This document shows, piece by piece, positions 18,100-29,517 of a DNA stretch of 46,643 nucleotides; the first letter of the stretch is position 1; each line of letters starts with the position of its first letter. Origin of the DNA: Mixta tenebrionis. GTDB lineage: Bacteria; Pseudomonadota; Gammaproteobacteria; Enterobacterales; Enterobacteriaceae. The notes below the pieces were generated by a model that saw nothing but the letters and a program-made list of their open reading frames with translations, was not told the DNA's origin and did not search any database. Position numbers and translations under genes: made by a program. Location: the NCBI RefSeq assembly GCF_006517625.1, contig NZ_VHQI01000019.1, positions 1 to 46,643 of the forward strand, written 5' to 3'.

Positions 18100-19812
18100 A
18101 TGAATGCTACCGCAACCCAGCAGCCAGCAGAGAAGAAAGGTTTCAATGACCTTCTTGCTCGCCTGCGCGCGAATCCGCGCATCCCGCTGATTATTGCCGC
18201 CGCCGCCGCTGCCGCTATCGTTGTCGCACTGGTGCTCTGGGCGAAAGCGCCCGATTACCGCGTGCTTTATAACAATCTCTCTGATGAGGATGGCGGCGCG
18301 ATCGTTACGCAGCTGACTCAGATGAATATCCCCTATCGCTTTGCAGAGAACGGCGGCGCGTTGATGGTGCCGGCGGAAAAAGTACATGAGCTGCGCCTGC
18401 GCCTGGCGCAGCAGGGGCTGCCGAAAGGCGGCGCCGTCGGCTTTGAACTGCTGGATAAAGAGAAGTTCGGCATTAGCCAGTTCAGCGAGCAGGTGAACTA
18501 CCAGCGCGCGCTGGAAGGCGAGCTGGCGCGCACCATCGAAACCCTCGGCCCGGTGAAAAGCGCCCGCGTTCATCTGGCGATGCCCAAACCGACGCTGTTC
18601 GTACGCGAGCAGAAATCCCCTTCCGCCTCGGTTACGCTGAACCTGCAACCGGGGCGCGCGCTGGATGAAGGTCAGATCAGCGCCATCGTCCATATGGTTT
18701 CCAGCAGCGTTGCCGGTTTACCGCCGGGCAACGTCACGGTAGTCGATCAGAGCGGCCGCCTGCTGACCCGTTCCGACGCCGCCGGACGCGATCTGAATGA
18801 TGCCCAGCTGAAATACACCACCGAAGTGGAGAGCCGCTATCAGCAGCGTATTGAAGCTATCCTGGCGCCGATTGTCGGCAGCGGCAATGTCCACGCCCAG
18901 GTAACTGCCCAACTCGATTTCGACGCGCGCGAACAAACCGAAGAGCAGTACAAGCCGAACAGCGATCCGGCTAACGCCGCAATCCGCTCGCGTCAGAGCA
19001 GCAGCAGCGAACAGCTTGGCGGCCAGTATCCCGGCGGCGTACCGGGCGCGCTCTCGAACCAGCCTGCGCCTGCCAATAGCGCGCCGATTGAGACGCCGAA
19101 AACCAATGCCAGCAACACGAATAATAATGCCGCCGCCAACAGCGGCAGCGCGACCAGCACCAGCACCAGCACCGCCCGCGCGATGCCGTCCAATACCCAT
19201 CACGAGGACACCACTAACTACGAGCTGGATCGCACCATTCGCCATACCAAACTGAACGTAGGCAGCGTGAAGCGCCTGTCGGTCGCCGTGGTGGTCAACT
19301 ATCGCGCCGATGATAAGGGCAAGACGGTCGCGCTGAACGAGAAACAGCTGAAGCAGATCGAAGATCTGACGCGTGAGGCGATGGGTTACTCCGTCGATCG
19401 CGGCGACAGCATCAACGTTGTGAACTCGCCGTTTACCCAGAGCGATGTCACCGCAGGCGATCTGCCGTTCTGGCAGCAGCAGTCATTCTTTGAACAGCTG
19501 ATGAACGCCGGACGCTGGCTGCTGGTAGCGCTGGTTGCTTTCGTGCTCTATCGCAAGATGGTGCGCCCGCAGCTCCAGCGTCGGCAGGAGATGCTTAAAC
19601 AGGCGGCGGAACAGGCCGCAGCCCAGACGCAGCAGCGTCAGCAAGAAGAAGCCTTCTCCGTCTCGCTCAGCAAAGATGAGCAGGAGCAGGAGCGTAAATC
19701 GAAACATCGCATGAGCGCCGAAGTCATGAGCCAGCGCATCCGTGATATGTCTGAAAACGATCCGCGCGTTGTGGCGCTGGTTATCCGCCAATGGATGAGT
19801 AACGAACTATGA
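18100..19812 (+). CDS. fliF: Flagellar MS-ring protein FliF
   Basis: A 570-residue FliF, the inner-membrane MS ring on which rod, C ring and export gate assemble. TM1 lies around residues 25-45 ([21 protein letters not shown]). The periplasmic YscJ-like ring-building domain follows, then a low-complexity Asn/Thr/Ser linker (about 310-370), and TM2 at about 470-490 ([12 protein letters not shown]). The C-terminal FliG-binding tail ends [18 protein letters not shown]. The ATG at 18100 is preferred to the one at 18094 because AGGCAGGAA is better spaced and E. coli FliF also begins MNAT. It overlaps fliG by 4 nt. Confidence 0.97.
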   Translation: MNATATQQPAEKKGFNDLLARLRANPRIPLIIAAAAAAAIVVALVLWAKAPDYRVLYNNLSDEDGGAIVTQLTQMNIPYRFAENGGALMVPAEKVHELRLRLAQQGLPKGGAVGFELLDKEKFGISQFSEQVNYQRALEGELARTIETLGPVKSARVHLAMPKPTLFVREQKSPSASVTLNLQPGRALDEGQISAIVHMVSSSVAGLPPGNVTVVDQSGRLLTRSDAAGRDLNDAQLKYTTEVESRYQQRIEAILAPIVGSGNVHAQVTAQLDFDAREQTEEQYKPNSDPANAAIRSRQSSSSEQLGGQYPGGVPGALSNQPAPANSAPIETPKTNASNTNNNAAANSGSATSTSTSTARAMPSNTHHEDTTNYELDRTIRHTKLNVGSVKRLSVAVVVNYRADDKGKTVALNEKQLKQIEDLTREAMGYSVDRGDSINVVNSPFTQSDVTAGDLPFWQQQSFFEQLMNAGRWLLVALVAFVLYRKMVRPQLQRRQEMLKQAAEQAAAQTQQRQQEEAFSVSLSKDEQEQERKSKHRMSAEVMSQRIRDMSENDPRVVALVIRQWMSNEL

Positions 19813-20801
19813 GTCTGACCGGTACTGAAAAAAGCGCCGTCCTGCTGATGACGATTGGCGAAGATCGCGCGGCTGAGGTGTTCAAACACCTCAGCGCCCG
19901 CGAAGTGCAGCACCTTAGCGCGGCGATGGCCAATATGCGTCAGGTCTCGCACCAGCAGCTGGCGGAGGTGCTGCGTGAATTTGAAGCGGACGCCGAGCAG
20001 TTTGCCGCGCTAAGCCTTAACTCCAACGACTACCTGCGTTCGGTGCTGATCAAGGCGCTGGGCGAGGAGCGCGCCGCCACCTTGCTGGAAGATATTCTGG
20101 AAACGCGCGAAACCACCAGCGGCATGGAAACGCTCAACTTTATGGAGCCGCCGGCGGCGGCCGATCTGATCCGCGACGAGCATCCGCAGATCATCGCCAC
20201 CATCCTGGTGCATCTAAAACGTTCGCAGGCGGCGGATATCCTCGCCCTGTTCGACGATCGTCTGCGTCACGACGTGATGCTGCGTATCGCCACCTTCGGC
20301 GGCGTACAGCCGGCGGCGCTGGCGGAGCTGACCGAGGTGCTCAACTCGCTGCTTGATGGACAAAACCTCAAGCGCGCCAAAATGGGCGGCGTGAGAACCG
20401 CAGCGGAAATTATCAACCTGATGAAAACCCATCAGGAAGAGGCGGTAATGGATGCGGTGCGCGAGTTCGACGGCGAGCTGGCGCAGAAAATTATCGACGA
20501 GATGTTCCTGTTCGAAAACCTGGTGGACGTGGACGATCGCAGCATCCAGCGCCTGTTGCAGGAAGTGGAATCGGAATCGTTGCTGGTAGCGCTGAAGGGC
20601 GCCGAACAGCCGCTGCGCGAGAAATTCCTCAAGAACATGTCGCAGCGCGCCGCCGATATCCTGCGCGACGATTTGGCCAACCGCGGCCCGGTGCGTATGT
20701 CGATGGTAGAGAACGAACAGAAAGCGATCCTGCTGATCGTCCGCCGTCTGGCGGAGAGCGGCGAAATAGTGATTGGCGGCGCCGAGGAAACCTATGTCTG
20801 A
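19809..20801 (+). CDS. fliG: Flagellar motor switch protein FliG
   Basis: A 330-residue FliG (E. coli 331), the C-ring protein that contacts the stator. It has the N-terminal FliF-binding domain ([28 protein letters not shown]), the middle armadillo domain with [22 protein letters not shown] (contains the EHPQ motif), and the C-terminal torque domain with charged residues in [19 protein letters not shown]. It starts within the fliF stop and overlaps fliH by 8 nt. No anomalies seen. Confidence 0.98.
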   Translation: MSLTGTEKSAVLLMTIGEDRAAEVFKHLSAREVQHLSAAMANMRQVSHQQLAEVLREFEADAEQFAALSLNSNDYLRSVLIKALGEERAATLLEDILETRETTSGMETLNFMEPPAAADLIRDEHPQIIATILVHLKRSQAADILALFDDRLRHDVMLRIATFGGVQPAALAELTEVLNSLLDGQNLKRAKMGGVRTAAEIINLMKTHQEEAVMDAVREFDGELAQKIIDEMFLFENLVDVDDRSIQRLLQEVESESLLVALKGAEQPLREKFLKNMSQRAADILRDDLANRGPVRMSMVENEQKAILLIVRRLAESGEIVIGGAEETYV

Positions 20802-21501
20802 TGCTTTTTCCGCCCGTCCATGGCAGCGCTGGCAGCCTGAGGATCTGATGCGCTTCGAGCAGTCGGTCAGCGAACCGCTGTCGGAGCCGGATATTACCAG
20901 CAGCGCTGACGAAGAAGCTGAGCCGCCCTCTCCCGTTTCGCAGCTGGAGCAGATCCAGCTGCAGGCGCGGCTGGATGCGCACGCCCAGGGCTACGCCGAA
21001 GGCCAGCAAAAAGGTTTTCAGGACGGCAGGCAGGCGGGCTACGACGCCGGTTTCCAGCAGGGACTGACGGAGGCGCAGCAGCAGCAGGCGCCGATTCAGG
21101 CGCGTATGCAGCAGCTGGTCACCGAGTTTCAGCACACGCTGGAAGCGCTCGACAGCGTCATCGCTTCACGTCTGCTGCAGCTGGCGCTGGAGGCGGCGCG
21201 CCAGGTGATTGGCCAGGCTACCGCGGTTGACGGCTCCGCCCTGCTGCGCCAAATCCAACAGATGATTCAGCAGGAGCCGATGTTTAACGGCAAGCCGCAG
21301 CTGCGGGTGCATCCCGATGATTTACAACGCGTTGAACAGACGCTGGGTCCGACGCTCGATCTGCACGGCTGGCGTCTGCTGGCGGATAACGCCCTGCATC
21401 CCGGCGGCTGCAAGCTGAGCGCGGAAGATGGCGATCTCGACGCCAGCGTGGCGACGCGCTGGCACGAGCTGTGCCGCCTGGCGGCGCCGGGAGAACTCTG
21501 A
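20794..21501 (+). CDS. fliH: Flagellar export stator protein FliH
   Basis: A 235-residue FliH, the negative regulator and peripheral stalk of the FliI export ATPase. The N-terminus has the conserved Trp pair ([13 protein letters not shown]) that docks on FlhA/FliN. The middle has GxxxG-type repeats ([24 protein letters not shown] in consecutive turns), the FliH hallmark. The start at 20794 is used because the family begins MSD and the longer reading frame is buried in fliG. It ends 1 nt into fliI. Confidence 0.96.
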   Translation: MSDAFSARPWQRWQPEDLMRFEQSVSEPLSEPDITSSADEEAEPPSPVSQLEQIQLQARLDAHAQGYAEGQQKGFQDGRQAGYDAGFQQGLTEAQQQQAPIQARMQQLVTEFQHTLEALDSVIASRLLQLALEAARQVIGQATAVDGSALLRQIQQMIQQEPMFNGKPQLRVHPDDLQRVEQTLGPTLDLHGWRLLADNALHPGGCKLSAEDGDLDASVATRWHELCRLAAPGEL

Positions 21502-22862
21502 TGACAAGCCGACTTTCCCGCTGGCTGGGCGCGCTCGACGCCTTTGAGCAGCGCATCAGCGAGCTGCCCAACGTGCGTCGCTACGGACGCCTGACGCGCG
21601 CCACCGGCCTGGTGCTGGAGGCGACCGGCTTACAGCTGCCGCTTGGCGCCACCTGCGTTATTGAACGTCACGACGGCAAACAGATTACCGAAGTAGAAAG
21701 CGAAGTGGTCGGTTTTAACGGCCAGAAGCTGTTTTTAATGCCGCTGGAAGAGGTCGAGGGCATTTTGCCCGGCGCGCGCGTTTTTGCACGCGGCAGCGGC
21801 GACGGCGCCCAGAGCGGCAAGCAGCTGATGCTGGGACCGCAGCTGCTGGGACGCGTGCTGGACGGCAGCGGGCGCCCGCTGGACGGCCTGCCCGCGCCGG
21901 AAACCGGCTACCGCGCGCCGCTGATAACGCCGCCGTTTAACCCGCTGCAGCGCACGCCGATTACCGACGTGCTGGATACCGGCGTGCGGGCGATTAACGC
22001 GCTGCTGACCGTCGGGCGCGGTCAGCGCATGGGGCTGTTCGCCGGTTCCGGCGTGGGTAAATCGGTGCTGCTCGGCATGATGGCGCGCTATACCAAAGCG
22101 GACGTCATCGTGGTGGGGCTGATCGGCGAACGCGGGCGCGAAGTAAAAGATTTTATCGAGAATATCCTTGGCAGCGAAGGGCGAGCGCGGTCGGTGGTGA
22201 TTGCCGCCCCGGCAGACGTTTCGCCGCTGCTGCGTATGCAGGGCGCCGCCTACGCCACGCGCATCGCCGAAGATTTTCGCGATCGCGGCCAGCACGTGCT
22301 GCTGATAATGGATTCCCTGACCCGCTACGCCATGGCGCAGCGCGAAATTGCGCTGGCGATTGGCGAGCCGCCGGCCACCAAAGGCTATCCGCCCTCGGTC
22401 TTCGCCAAACTGCCGGCGCTGGTCGAGCGCGCCGGTAACGGCATCAACGGCGGCGGTTCGATCACCGCCTTTTATACCGTTCTGACCGAAGGCGACGATC
22501 AGCAAGACCCGATCGCCGACTCGGCGCGCGCCATTCTTGACGGCCATGTGGTGCTGTCGCGCCGGCTGGCGGAAGCGGGTCATTATCCGGCCATCGATAT
22601 AGAAGCCTCTATCAGCCGGGCAATGACCGCGCTGATTGATGAAGCGCACTACGCCCGCGTGCGCCAGTTTAAGCAGCTGCTCTCCAGCTATCAACGCAAC
22701 CGCGATCTGATCAGCGTCGGCGCCTACGCCGCCGGCAGCGATCCGCAGCTGGATAAAGCCATTAAGCTCTGGCCGATGCTGGAATCCTTTCTGCAACAGG
22801 GCATTTTCGAGCAGAGCCGCTATGACGACGCCTGCCTGCATCTGCAGGCGATTTTTGGTTGA
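21501..22862 (+). CDS. fliI: Flagellum-specific ATP synthase FliI
   Basis: A 453-residue F1-beta-like ATPase that energises flagellar type III export. The Walker A motif AGSGVGKS is at residues 181-188, the Walker B region is [16 protein letters not shown], and the export-ATPase stretch [16 protein letters not shown] follows. E. coli FliI is 457 aa. The start codon overlaps the fliH stop (TGATG), so translation is coupled. It works with FliH and FliJ. Confidence 0.98.
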   Translation: MTSRLSRWLGALDAFEQRISELPNVRRYGRLTRATGLVLEATGLQLPLGATCVIERHDGKQITEVESEVVGFNGQKLFLMPLEEVEGILPGARVFARGSGDGAQSGKQLMLGPQLLGRVLDGSGRPLDGLPAPETGYRAPLITPPFNPLQRTPITDVLDTGVRAINALLTVGRGQRMGLFAGSGVGKSVLLGMMARYTKADVIVVGLIGERGREVKDFIENILGSEGRARSVVIAAPADVSPLLRMQGAAYATRIAEDFRDRGQHVLLIMDSLTRYAMAQREIALAIGEPPATKGYPPSVFAKLPALVERAGNGINGGGSITAFYTVLTEGDDQQDPIADSARAILDGHVVLSRRLAEAGHYPAIDIEASISRAMTALIDEAHYARVRQFKQLLSSYQRNRDLISVGAYAAGSDPQLDKAIKLWPMLESFLQQGIFEQSRYDDACLHLQAIFG

Positions 22863-22907
22863 TATCGCCGGGCTAACGCCCGACGCATGAAGTGAGGGCA
22901 ACGCAGC

Positions 22908-23354
22908 ATGGCAAAAGCAAACAGTGCGATGGAAACCCTGCGCGATCTGGCGCAAAAAGAGGTAGAGGAAGCGGCAATCCGGCTGGGTACGATGCGCCGC
23001 GCCCAGCAGCAGGCTGACGAGCAGCTCACCATGCTGCTGAACTATCAGGATGAATATCGCCATCGCCTGAACGACAACCTCTCTTCCGGCATCGCCAGCT
23101 CGCGCTGGAGTAACTATCACCAGTTTATTCAGACGCTGGAACAGGCGATCGAACAGCATCGCCGCCAGCTGGCGCAGTGCACGCAAAAAGTCGAACAGGC
23201 GCTGAACGCCTGGCGCCATAAACAGCAGCGGCTGCACGCCTGGGAGACGCTACAGGCGCGCTCGCAGGCCAGCGAACTCTTACAGGAAAACCGTCTCGAT
23301 CAGAAACGGATGGATGAATATGCCCAACGGGCATCATTGAGGAAAGGCGAATGA
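22908..23354 (+). CDS. fliJ: Flagellar export protein FliJ
   Basis: A 148-residue, almost entirely coiled-coil protein (E. coli FliJ is 147). It inserts into the FliI hexamer like the gamma subunit of F1 and escorts chaperones. Features are heptad leucines and high Gln/Glu/Arg content throughout, for example [22 protein letters not shown]. It begins 45 nt after fliI and overlaps fliK by 4 nt. Confidence 0.96.
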   Translation: MAKANSAMETLRDLAQKEVEEAAIRLGTMRRAQQQADEQLTMLLNYQDEYRHRLNDNLSSGIASSRWSNYHQFIQTLEQAIEQHRRQLAQCTQKVEQALNAWRHKQQRLHAWETLQARSQASELLQENRLDQKRMDEYAQRASLRKGE

Positions 23355-24592
23355 TTAAGCTGCCAATATCGGTCAACCCCGTCAGCGTCGGGGGCGGTGC
23401 CGCCCTTCCCGCCGCGCCCGGCGGCGACGGCAAGACGGCCTCCACGCTGCCGGAAGCGTTTTTGACGCTGCTTGGCCAGCATCTGCCGTCATTAACGCCG
23501 CAGCTCAACGCCAGCGCGCCGCTAACCGCCGCCGCGAAAGAGAGGCTGGCGGAGAAAGCTCCGGCAAGCGAACTCAGCTCGCTGCTGACGGCGCTGGAAA
23601 AGCCGGATGCGCTCAGCGCGCTGCTGACGCCGGAAAAAACTAAAGAGGGCGACAGCGCCGCTGATGATAAGCAGGCGCCGCTCCCGGAGACGCTCAGCGC
23701 CGCCGATCAACAGGCGCTGCAGGCGCTGTTTGCCATGCTGCCCGCCGCGCCGCAGCCGGCGATACAAAACGGCAGCCGGCAGCCGGTCGCTGAAGCTGGC
23801 ACTGGCGCCCTGCCGCGGGCGCAGAGCGGCAGCCTGCAACAGACGCTGGCGCTGATAAACGCGCCGCTATCCTCAGCGCAGGCTGACGGTGAAAAAACCA
23901 CGCCAGGCGCGGCGCAGCCGGACGCCAGTATCACGCCCGTTTCAGCCAGCAACGCTGACGGCAACGGCCCGTCCGCTTTCCGCACAGTGCTGAACGGCAT
24001 CGCGCCGAACGAGAACAAACAGAATGAAGAGAGCCTGCCGCCGCACGCGCTGCATACGCTGACGGCGGTGATGAACAGCGCCAGCGCCGTTACGACGGCG
24101 CCGACGCCTTCAGCCACCGCCATGACGCCGGGCGCGCCGCAGATCAGCGCGCAGCTCGGCAGCCCGGAATGGCAACAGGCGGTCAGCCAGCAGGTGCTGA
24201 TGTTCAGCCGCAACGGCGAGCAGAAAGCCGAGCTGCGGTTGCATCCGGAAGATTTAGGCGCGATTCAGATTAGCCTGACGCTGGATAACGATCGGGCGCA
24301 GTTGAATATGGTTTCCGGCCACAGCCAGGTGCGCGCCGCGCTGGAGGCGGCCCTGCCCCATCTGCGCAACGCGCTGGCGGAGAACGGCATCAACCTGAGC
24401 CAAAGCAGCGTCAGCAGCGACGCCTTCCCACAGAGCCAGAGCTTCAGCGGGCAGCAGGAGCCGCGCCAGCAACACGCATCGGGCGCCTTCTCCCTGACGC
24501 CGGAGGCTGACGAGGAGATAACGCCGCTGGCGGCGCCCGCATCGTTGCAGGCGCGCGCGGCGGGCAGTAGCGCGGTAGATACATTCGCCTGA
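23351..24592 (+). CDS. fliK: Flagellar hook-length control protein FliK
   Basis: A 413-residue FliK, the secreted molecular ruler that stops hook growth and switches export specificity through FlhB. The first two thirds are Ala/Pro/Ser-rich and low in complexity, as in all FliK proteins. The C-terminal switch domain is conserved, with [20 protein letters not shown] followed by [10 protein letters not shown]. It is about 40 residues longer than E. coli FliK (375). This could give a slightly longer hook, since length follows the ruler region. Confidence 0.96.
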   Translation: MIKLPISVNPVSVGGGAALPAAPGGDGKTASTLPEAFLTLLGQHLPSLTPQLNASAPLTAAAKERLAEKAPASELSSLLTALEKPDALSALLTPEKTKEGDSAADDKQAPLPETLSAADQQALQALFAMLPAAPQPAIQNGSRQPVAEAGTGALPRAQSGSLQQTLALINAPLSSAQADGEKTTPGAAQPDASITPVSASNADGNGPSAFRTVLNGIAPNENKQNEESLPPHALHTLTAVMNSASAVTTAPTPSATAMTPGAPQISAQLGSPEWQQAVSQQVLMFSRNGEQKAELRLHPEDLGAIQISLTLDNDRAQLNMVSGHSQVRAALEAALPHLRNALAENGINLSQSSVSSDAFPQSQSFSGQQEPRQQHASGAFSLTPEADEEITPLAAPASLQARAAGSSAVDTFA

Positions 24593-24724
24593 CGGCGACA
24601 AACGCCAAAGGTAAAAGCAAAAGGCGCGTCTTTTCCCGCCATTGACCGGCAAGAGACGCGGGATAATCACTCTCGGCTCGCCACGACGGCCTGCCCAAGA
24701 TAATTCACAGGGTATTTCTGCAAC

Positions 24725-25207
24725 ATGTCTGATAACGCGAAAGCCAAAGGCCGCAAAGGTTCCATCCTGATCCCGCTGTTGCTGGTTGTCACGCTGGCCG
24801 CTTGCAGCGTGGCAGGCTATGCAGTCTGGCGAATGATGAATAAAACCGACGGACATGCGGCGCCTGCAAAAGTAGAACCGCCTGCCGCGCCGGTCTTTTT
24901 TGCGCTTGATACCTTTACGGTTAACCTGGTTAACGCGGATAACGACCCCGATCGCGTGCTGTACGTGGGCTTTACCCTGCGTCTGCCGGATGAGGCGACG
25001 CGTCTGCGGATGAATGACTATCTGCCTGAAGTGCGCAGCCGTCTGCTGCTGCTGCTGTCGCGCCAGGATGCGCTAAAGCTGGCGACGGAGCCGGGCAAGC
25101 AGGCGCTGGTAGAAGAGATTAAGCAGGCGCTGGCGCCGCCGCTGGTTAAGGGTCAACCTGCGCAGGTAGTCAGCGACGTGCTGTTTACCGCCTTTATTTT
25201 GAGGTGA
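24725..25207 (+). CDS. fliL: Flagellar basal body protein FliL
   Basis: A 160-residue single-pass inner-membrane protein: TM at about 15-35 ([22 protein letters not shown]), then a periplasmic domain with [13 protein letters not shown] and [18 protein letters not shown]. FliL encircles the stator plug and stabilises motor function under load. It opens the fliLMNOPQR operon after a 132-bp gap that probably holds its promoter. Length compares with 154 in E. coli. Confidence 0.97.
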   Translation: MSDNAKAKGRKGSILIPLLLVVTLAACSVAGYAVWRMMNKTDGHAAPAKVEPPAAPVFFALDTFTVNLVNADNDPDRVLYVGFTLRLPDEATRLRMNDYLPEVRSRLLLLLSRQDALKLATEPGKQALVEEIKQALAPPLVKGQPAQVVSDVLFTAFILR

Positions 25208-25211
25208 GTTA

Positions 25212-26219
25212 ATGGGCGATAGCATTCTTTCCCAGGCAGAGATTGACGCGCTGCTCAACGGCGACAGCGAAAGCGCGGAAGATGAAAAAAATAAGAGTAC
25301 GGGCGACGACAATATTCGCCCCTACGATCCCAATACCCAGCGGCGCGTGGTGCGCGAGCGGCTGCAGGCGCTGGAAATTATTAACGAACGTTTTGCGCGC
25401 CAGTTCCGTATGGGGCTGTTTAACCTGCTGCGACGCAGCCCGGATATCAGCGTCGGGGCGATCAAGATTCAGCCGTACCATGAGTTCGCCCGCAACCTGC
25501 CGGTGCCGACCAACCTGAATCTGATCCACCTGAAGCCGCTGCGCGGAACCGCCCTGTTCGTGTTCTCGCCCAGCCTGGTTTTTATCGCGGTGGATAACCT
25601 GTTCGGCGGCGACGGACGCTTTCCAACCAAGGTGGAGGGGCGTGAGTTTACCCATACCGAACAGCGCGTAATCCGCCGCATGCTTAAGCTGGCGCTGGAA
25701 GGCTACAGCGACGCCTGGAAAGCGATCTATCCGCTGGATGTGGAGTATGTGCGTTCGGAAATGCAGGTGAAATTCACCAACATCACCACCTCGCCAAACG
25801 ACATCGTGGTGACTACGCCGTTTCACGTCGAGATCGGCAACCTGGTGGGGGAGTTCAACATCTGTATCCCCTTCAGCATGATCGAGCCGCTGCGCGAACT
25901 GCTGGTCAACCCGCCGCTGGAGAACTCGCGCCAGGAAGATCGCCACTGGCGTGAAACGCTGGTGAAACAGGTGCAGCACTCCGAACTGGAGCTGATCGCC
26001 AACTTCGCCGATGTTTCTCTGCGCCTGTCGCGCATTTTGCAGCTGAAGCCGGGCGATGTGTTACCGATTGAAAAGCCGGATCGCATTATCGCCCATGTCG
26101 ATGGCGTGCCGGTATTAACCAGCCAGTACGGCACCCTGAACGGGCAGTACGCGCTGCGTGTAGAACATTTGATTAACCCGATTTTGAATTCGCTGAATGA
26201 GGAACAGCCCGATGAATGA
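25212..26219 (+). CDS. fliM: Flagellar motor switch protein FliM
   Basis: A 335-residue FliM. The N-terminal CheY-P binding segment MGDSILSQAEIDALLNGDSE is intact, followed by the CheC-like middle domain and a C-terminal SpoA domain that pairs with FliN. It sits 4 nt after fliL and overlaps fliN by 8 nt. With FliG and FliN it forms the C ring that reverses motor direction. Confidence 0.98.
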   Translation: MGDSILSQAEIDALLNGDSESAEDEKNKSTGDDNIRPYDPNTQRRVVRERLQALEIINERFARQFRMGLFNLLRRSPDISVGAIKIQPYHEFARNLPVPTNLNLIHLKPLRGTALFVFSPSLVFIAVDNLFGGDGRFPTKVEGREFTHTEQRVIRRMLKLALEGYSDAWKAIYPLDVEYVRSEMQVKFTNITTSPNDIVVTTPFHVEIGNLVGEFNICIPFSMIEPLRELLVNPPLENSRQEDRHWRETLVKQVQHSELELIANFADVSLRLSRILQLKPGDVLPIEKPDRIIAHVDGVPVLTSQYGTLNGQYALRVEHLINPILNSLNEEQPDE

Positions 26220-26622
26220 CAGCAATAAACCGTCCGATGATGCTATCTCTGCGGACGATCTGTGGGCTGAGGCGATGGGTGAACAATCCGCCGCCGAGGG
26301 CGCGTCATCCAGCGAGAGCGTGTTCAGGTCGCTGGAGAGTAAAGATTCCGGCGGTTCGCTGCAGGATATCGACCTGATTATGGATATCCCGGTCAAGCTG
26401 ACCGTGGAGCTGGGCCGCACCAAAATGACCATTAAAGAGCTGCTGCGCCTGACGCAGGGTTCGGTGGTGGCGCTGGAAGGACTGGCCGGCGAGCCGCTGG
26501 ATATTTTGATCAACGGCTACCTGATCGCGCAGGGCGAAGTCGTGGTGGTAAATGATAAGTATGGCGTGCGCATCACTGACATTATCACGCCGTCTGAACG
26601 TATGCGTCGTCTGAGCCGTTAA
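26212..26622 (+). CDS. fliN: Flagellar motor switch protein FliN
   Basis: A 136-residue FliN: an acidic variable N-terminus of about 50 residues, then the SpoA domain (DIPVKLTVELGRTKMTIKEL, LAGEPLDILINGYLIAQGEVVVVNDKYGVRI). It forms the lower C ring and docks FliH. The ATG at 26212 overlaps the fliM end, and E. coli FliN also starts MSD/MND and is 137 aa. Confidence 0.98.
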   Translation: MNDSNKPSDDAISADDLWAEAMGEQSAAEGASSSESVFRSLESKDSGGSLQDIDLIMDIPVKLTVELGRTKMTIKELLRLTQGSVVALEGLAGEPLDILINGYLIAQGEVVVVNDKYGVRITDIITPSERMRRLSR

Positions 26623-26624
26623 AC

Positions 26625-27029
26625 ATGAACAGCTATAGCCAGCAGCCCGCTGCCGCGCACGCGGCCCAGCCCGCCTTCTCTACCGGTTCAGCACTGACGC
26701 AGGTCAGCAGCGTGCTGGCGATTATCGTGCTGCTGATCCTCGCCGGCGCCTGGCTGGTAAAACGGCTGGGCTTCGCGCCGAAGCGCGTCGGCGGCCCGCA
26801 GGCGCTGCAGATCGTCGCCAGCGTGCAGGTAGGCCAGCGCGAACGCGTGATTATCGTTAACGTGGAAGACGCCCGCCTGGTGCTGGGCGTTACCGCGCAG
26901 CAGATTACACATCTGCATACGCTGCCGCCGCAGGCCCCTCCCCAACAGGAGGCATCGCCCGCTGCGGCGACGCCTGATTTCCGCCAGCTTTTACAGACGT
27001 TGGTAAAACGTCCCGGAAAACCGCAATGA
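26625..27029 (+). CDS. fliO: Flagellar export protein FliO
   Basis: A 134-residue protein with one membrane segment at about 24-42 ([22 protein letters not shown] cut into the helix) and a cytoplasmic domain beginning [20 protein letters not shown]. FliO assists assembly of the FliP ring of the export gate. It begins 2 nt after the fliN stop and overlaps fliP by 4 nt. Confidence 0.96.
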   Translation: MNSYSQQPAAAHAAQPAFSTGSALTQVSSVLAIIVLLILAGAWLVKRLGFAPKRVGGPQALQIVASVQVGQRERVIIVNVEDARLVLGVTAQQITHLHTLPPQAPPQQEASPAAATPDFRQLLQTLVKRPGKPQ

Positions 27030-27760
27030 TTCGTCGTCTGCTTCCGTTGCTGCCTCTGCTGCTGTTAGCGCCAGAGGCCTGTGCTCAGCTGCCTGGCCTG
27101 GTAACGCAGCCGTTGCCCGGCGGCGGGCAGAGCTGGTCTTTACCCGTGCAGACGCTGGTGTTTATCACCTCGCTGACCTTTTTACCCGCTATTTTGCTGA
27201 TGATGACCAGCTTTACCCGCATCATCATCGTATTCGGGCTGCTGCGCAACGCGCTGGGTACGCCCTCCGCGCCGCCGAACCAGGTGCTGCTGGGGCTGTC
27301 GCTGTTTCTGACCTTTTTTATTATGGCGCCGGTATTCGATAAAATTTATCAGGACGCTTATCTGCCGTTCAGCCAGGACAAAATTGCCGTGGACGTGGCG
27401 CTGGAAAAAGGAGCGCAGCCGCTGCGCGAGTTTATGCTGCGTCAGACGCGCGAAGCAGATCTGGCGCTGTTCGCCCGCCTGGCCAACACCGCGCCCATTG
27501 CCGGGCCGGAGGCGGTGCCGATGCGTATTTTGCTGCCCGCCTACGTTACCAGCGAGCTGAAAACCGCCTTTCAAATCGGCTTTACCGTTTTTATTCCGTT
27601 TTTGATTATCGATCTGGTTATCGCCAGCGTGCTAATGGCGCTGGGAATGATGATGGTGCCGCCGGCAACCATCGCCCTGCCGTTTAAGCTGATGCTGTTC
27701 GTGCTGGTGGATGGCTGGCAGCTGCTGGTTGGTTCGCTGGCGCAAAGCTTTTATTCCTGA
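27026..27760 (+). CDS. fliP: Flagellar export gate protein FliP
   Basis: A 244-residue FliP. It has a cleavable N-terminal signal peptide ([20 protein letters not shown], usual for FliP) and four membrane segments, with conserved [16 protein letters not shown] and the C-terminal [11 protein letters not shown]. Five copies with FliQ and FliR form the helical export gate. It overlaps fliO by 4 nt and lies 14 nt before fliQ. Confidence 0.98.
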   Translation: MIRRLLPLLPLLLLAPEACAQLPGLVTQPLPGGGQSWSLPVQTLVFITSLTFLPAILLMMTSFTRIIIVFGLLRNALGTPSAPPNQVLLGLSLFLTFFIMAPVFDKIYQDAYLPFSQDKIAVDVALEKGAQPLREFMLRQTREADLALFARLANTAPIAGPEAVPMRILLPAYVTSELKTAFQIGFTVFIPFLIIDLVIASVLMALGMMMVPPATIALPFKLMLFVLVDGWQLLVGSLAQSFYS

Positions 27761-27774
27761 CCCCCGGAGCAATC

Positions 27775-28044
27775 ATGACCCCCGAATCGGTAATGGTCCT
27801 TGGCCACGACGCGATGAAAGTCGCCCTGATGGTCGCCGCCCCGCTGCTGCTGGCAGCGTTAATCAGCGGCCTGCTGATCAGCCTGCTGCAGGCGGCTACC
27901 CAGGTCAACGAACAGACGCTCTCCTTTATTCCTAAAATTCTGGCGGTGGCGGCTACCATAGTGGCGGCAGGCCCCTGGATGCTGAACCTGCTGCTGGACT
28001 ATATCCGCACTTTGTTCAGCAACCTGCCCTATATCATCGGCTAA
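27775..28044 (+). CDS. fliQ: Flagellar export gate protein FliQ
   Basis: An 89-residue protein with two transmembrane hairpin helices, starting [20 protein letters not shown]. The signature [20 protein letters not shown] occupies the cytoplasmic loop. Four copies wrap the FliP/FliR core. Length equals E. coli FliQ (89). Confidence 0.98.
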   Translation: MTPESVMVLGHDAMKVALMVAAPLLLAALISGLLISLLQAATQVNEQTLSFIPKILAVAATIVAAGPWMLNLLLDYIRTLFSNLPYIIG

Positions 28045-28081
28045 TGGCGCTGTCTGTCGCCGCCGTTTCTGCGAGAAATAT

Positions 28082-28867
28082 ATGTTAACGCTGGACAGCA
28101 GCCAACTTATGCTCTGGGTAGGTCAGTTCTTCTGGCCGCTGGTGCGCCTGCTGGCGCTGTTCAGCACCGCGCCGATTTTTAGTGAACGCGCCGTCAGTAA
28201 AAAGGTCAAAATCGGACTGGCGGTGATGATTAGCTGGATTCTGGCGCCGACGCTGCCGCCGACGCAGGTGACGCTGTTTTCCGTCGGCGGCTTCTGGCTG
28301 CTGCTACAGCAGCTGCTGATTGGCGTCGCGCTGGGCTTTACCATGCAGTTCGCTTTTGCCGCGGTGCGTATGGCAGGCGAACTGATCGGATTACAGATGG
28401 GGCTTTCTTTTGCTACCTTCTTCGATCCCGGCAGCCGGTTGAATATGCCGGTACTGGCACGCTTTTTGGATATGCTGGCCCTGCTACTGTTTTTGACCTT
28501 CAACGGTCACCTGTGGCTGATTTCGCTGTTGGCGGATAGTTTTCATACCTTGCCGATTGGTGGAGACCCACTTAATGCCAATGCATTTCTGGCGCTTGCT
28601 AAAGCAGGGGGTTTGATTTTCCTTAACGGGATGCGTTTGGCGCTGCCGCTAATCATTTTATTACTTACTATCAACCTGGCCCTGGGTTTGTTAAATCGCG
28701 TTGCACCTCAGCTCTCTGTTTTCGCCATTGGCTTTCCTGTAACCTTATCGATCGGAATATTAACAATCGGTATACTTATGCCCCTTCTGGCCCCTTTCTG
28801 TGAACATCTGTTCAGCGAAGTCTTTGATTTACTTTCTGACATACTTTCTGAACTACCGCAAAACTAA
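28082..28867 (+). CDS. fliR: Flagellar export gate protein FliR
   Basis: A 261-residue FliR (E. coli 261), with about six hydrophobic segments and the family stretch [23 protein letters not shown]. It is the single-copy gate subunit, placed last in the operon. The ATG at 28082 lies 37 nt after fliQ. Base composition changes within the gene: about 62% GC in one 60-base line near 28261 but 43-50% in lines from 28561 to 28800, with more A/T-ending codons, while the protein stays conserved. Confidence 0.97.
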   Translation: MLTLDSSQLMLWVGQFFWPLVRLLALFSTAPIFSERAVSKKVKIGLAVMISWILAPTLPPTQVTLFSVGGFWLLLQQLLIGVALGFTMQFAFAAVRMAGELIGLQMGLSFATFFDPGSRLNMPVLARFLDMLALLLFLTFNGHLWLISLLADSFHTLPIGGDPLNANAFLALAKAGGLIFLNGMRLALPLIILLLTINLALGLLNRVAPQLSVFAIGFPVTLSIGILTIGILMPLLAPFCEHLFSEVFDLLSDILSELPQN

Positions 28868-29517
28868 ACTAAAACATCTCTTAAGAAGAGCTACACCTAT
28901 ACTTAAGCACTGAAAATGTTTTTGCGCATTTTTCACGCCATTTTTAACAGAATTTCACTAAGGAAATTCTGATAAATTAGTTTGATCGGTGAAAATTATT
29001 CGCAATAAATGGCACATCGCGTATTTTAAAACGGAATTCGCAACGGGCCTGAACGCTGGCCCGATTAAAGATAAACTCGCAAATGGATGTTTTAGAAAGG
29101 AAAATTTTTTATGCGTTTTTTTCTTGTCTAAACGGAGTTTTTACGGCATTGTCAGCGCTCCCGAATTTGTCACTCATTCGGGAAACAAATGATTTTAAGA
29201 TTTGTCCTATCAGGTTTATCTTAGTTGTACGCGATAGTGACAGCGTCTTAAAAGTTGCAGCGGATGCTGAACCAGGGCAAATGGTCGTCATGACAGCCAG
29301 CCGTTCGCGTTCTGCTGCGCTTAAGGCAGTGATTTATGCTGTCTTGCGCAAAATATGCTGTAGATACAAGGAAGAAAGAGGTCCTCGGCCATGTACCGTT
29401 TCGAATTCAGCACAGCTGAGTAAAAATTACAAGATTGTTAATAGAAATCTTTCCCGTACCGCAAACGCGTATTCATCGTTGATTTAAACGGATAACAAAT
29501 TGGTGAGGGTCGCTATC
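28868..29517. other. AT-rich fliR-rcsA intergenic region
   Basis: A 650-bp region without a credible gene. It holds palindromes CTCTT-aag-AAGAG near 28876 and CAGAATTTC-actaag-GAAATTCTG at 28948-28971, and an RcsAB-box-like site at 29196. A 134-codon open frame at 29083-29487 overlaps that site and has no family resemblance. The long AT-rich leader fits the H-NS-silenced rcsA promoters of other enterics. Confidence 0.55.
29196..29209 (+). promoter_or_regulatory. RcsAB box upstream of rcsA
   Basis: TAAGATTTGTCCTA matches the RcsAB box consensus TAAGAATATTCCTA at 11 of 14 positions, including the outer TAAGA and TCCTA half sites. It lies about 310 nt before the rcsA ATG, consistent with the known RcsA/RcsB autoactivation of rcsA. 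Confidence 0.6.

Noticed and set aside
29083..29487. 134-codon frame between fliR and rcsA
   Set aside because: It covers the RcsAB-like box and the AT-rich leader, has no ribosome site of note and no recognisable domain.
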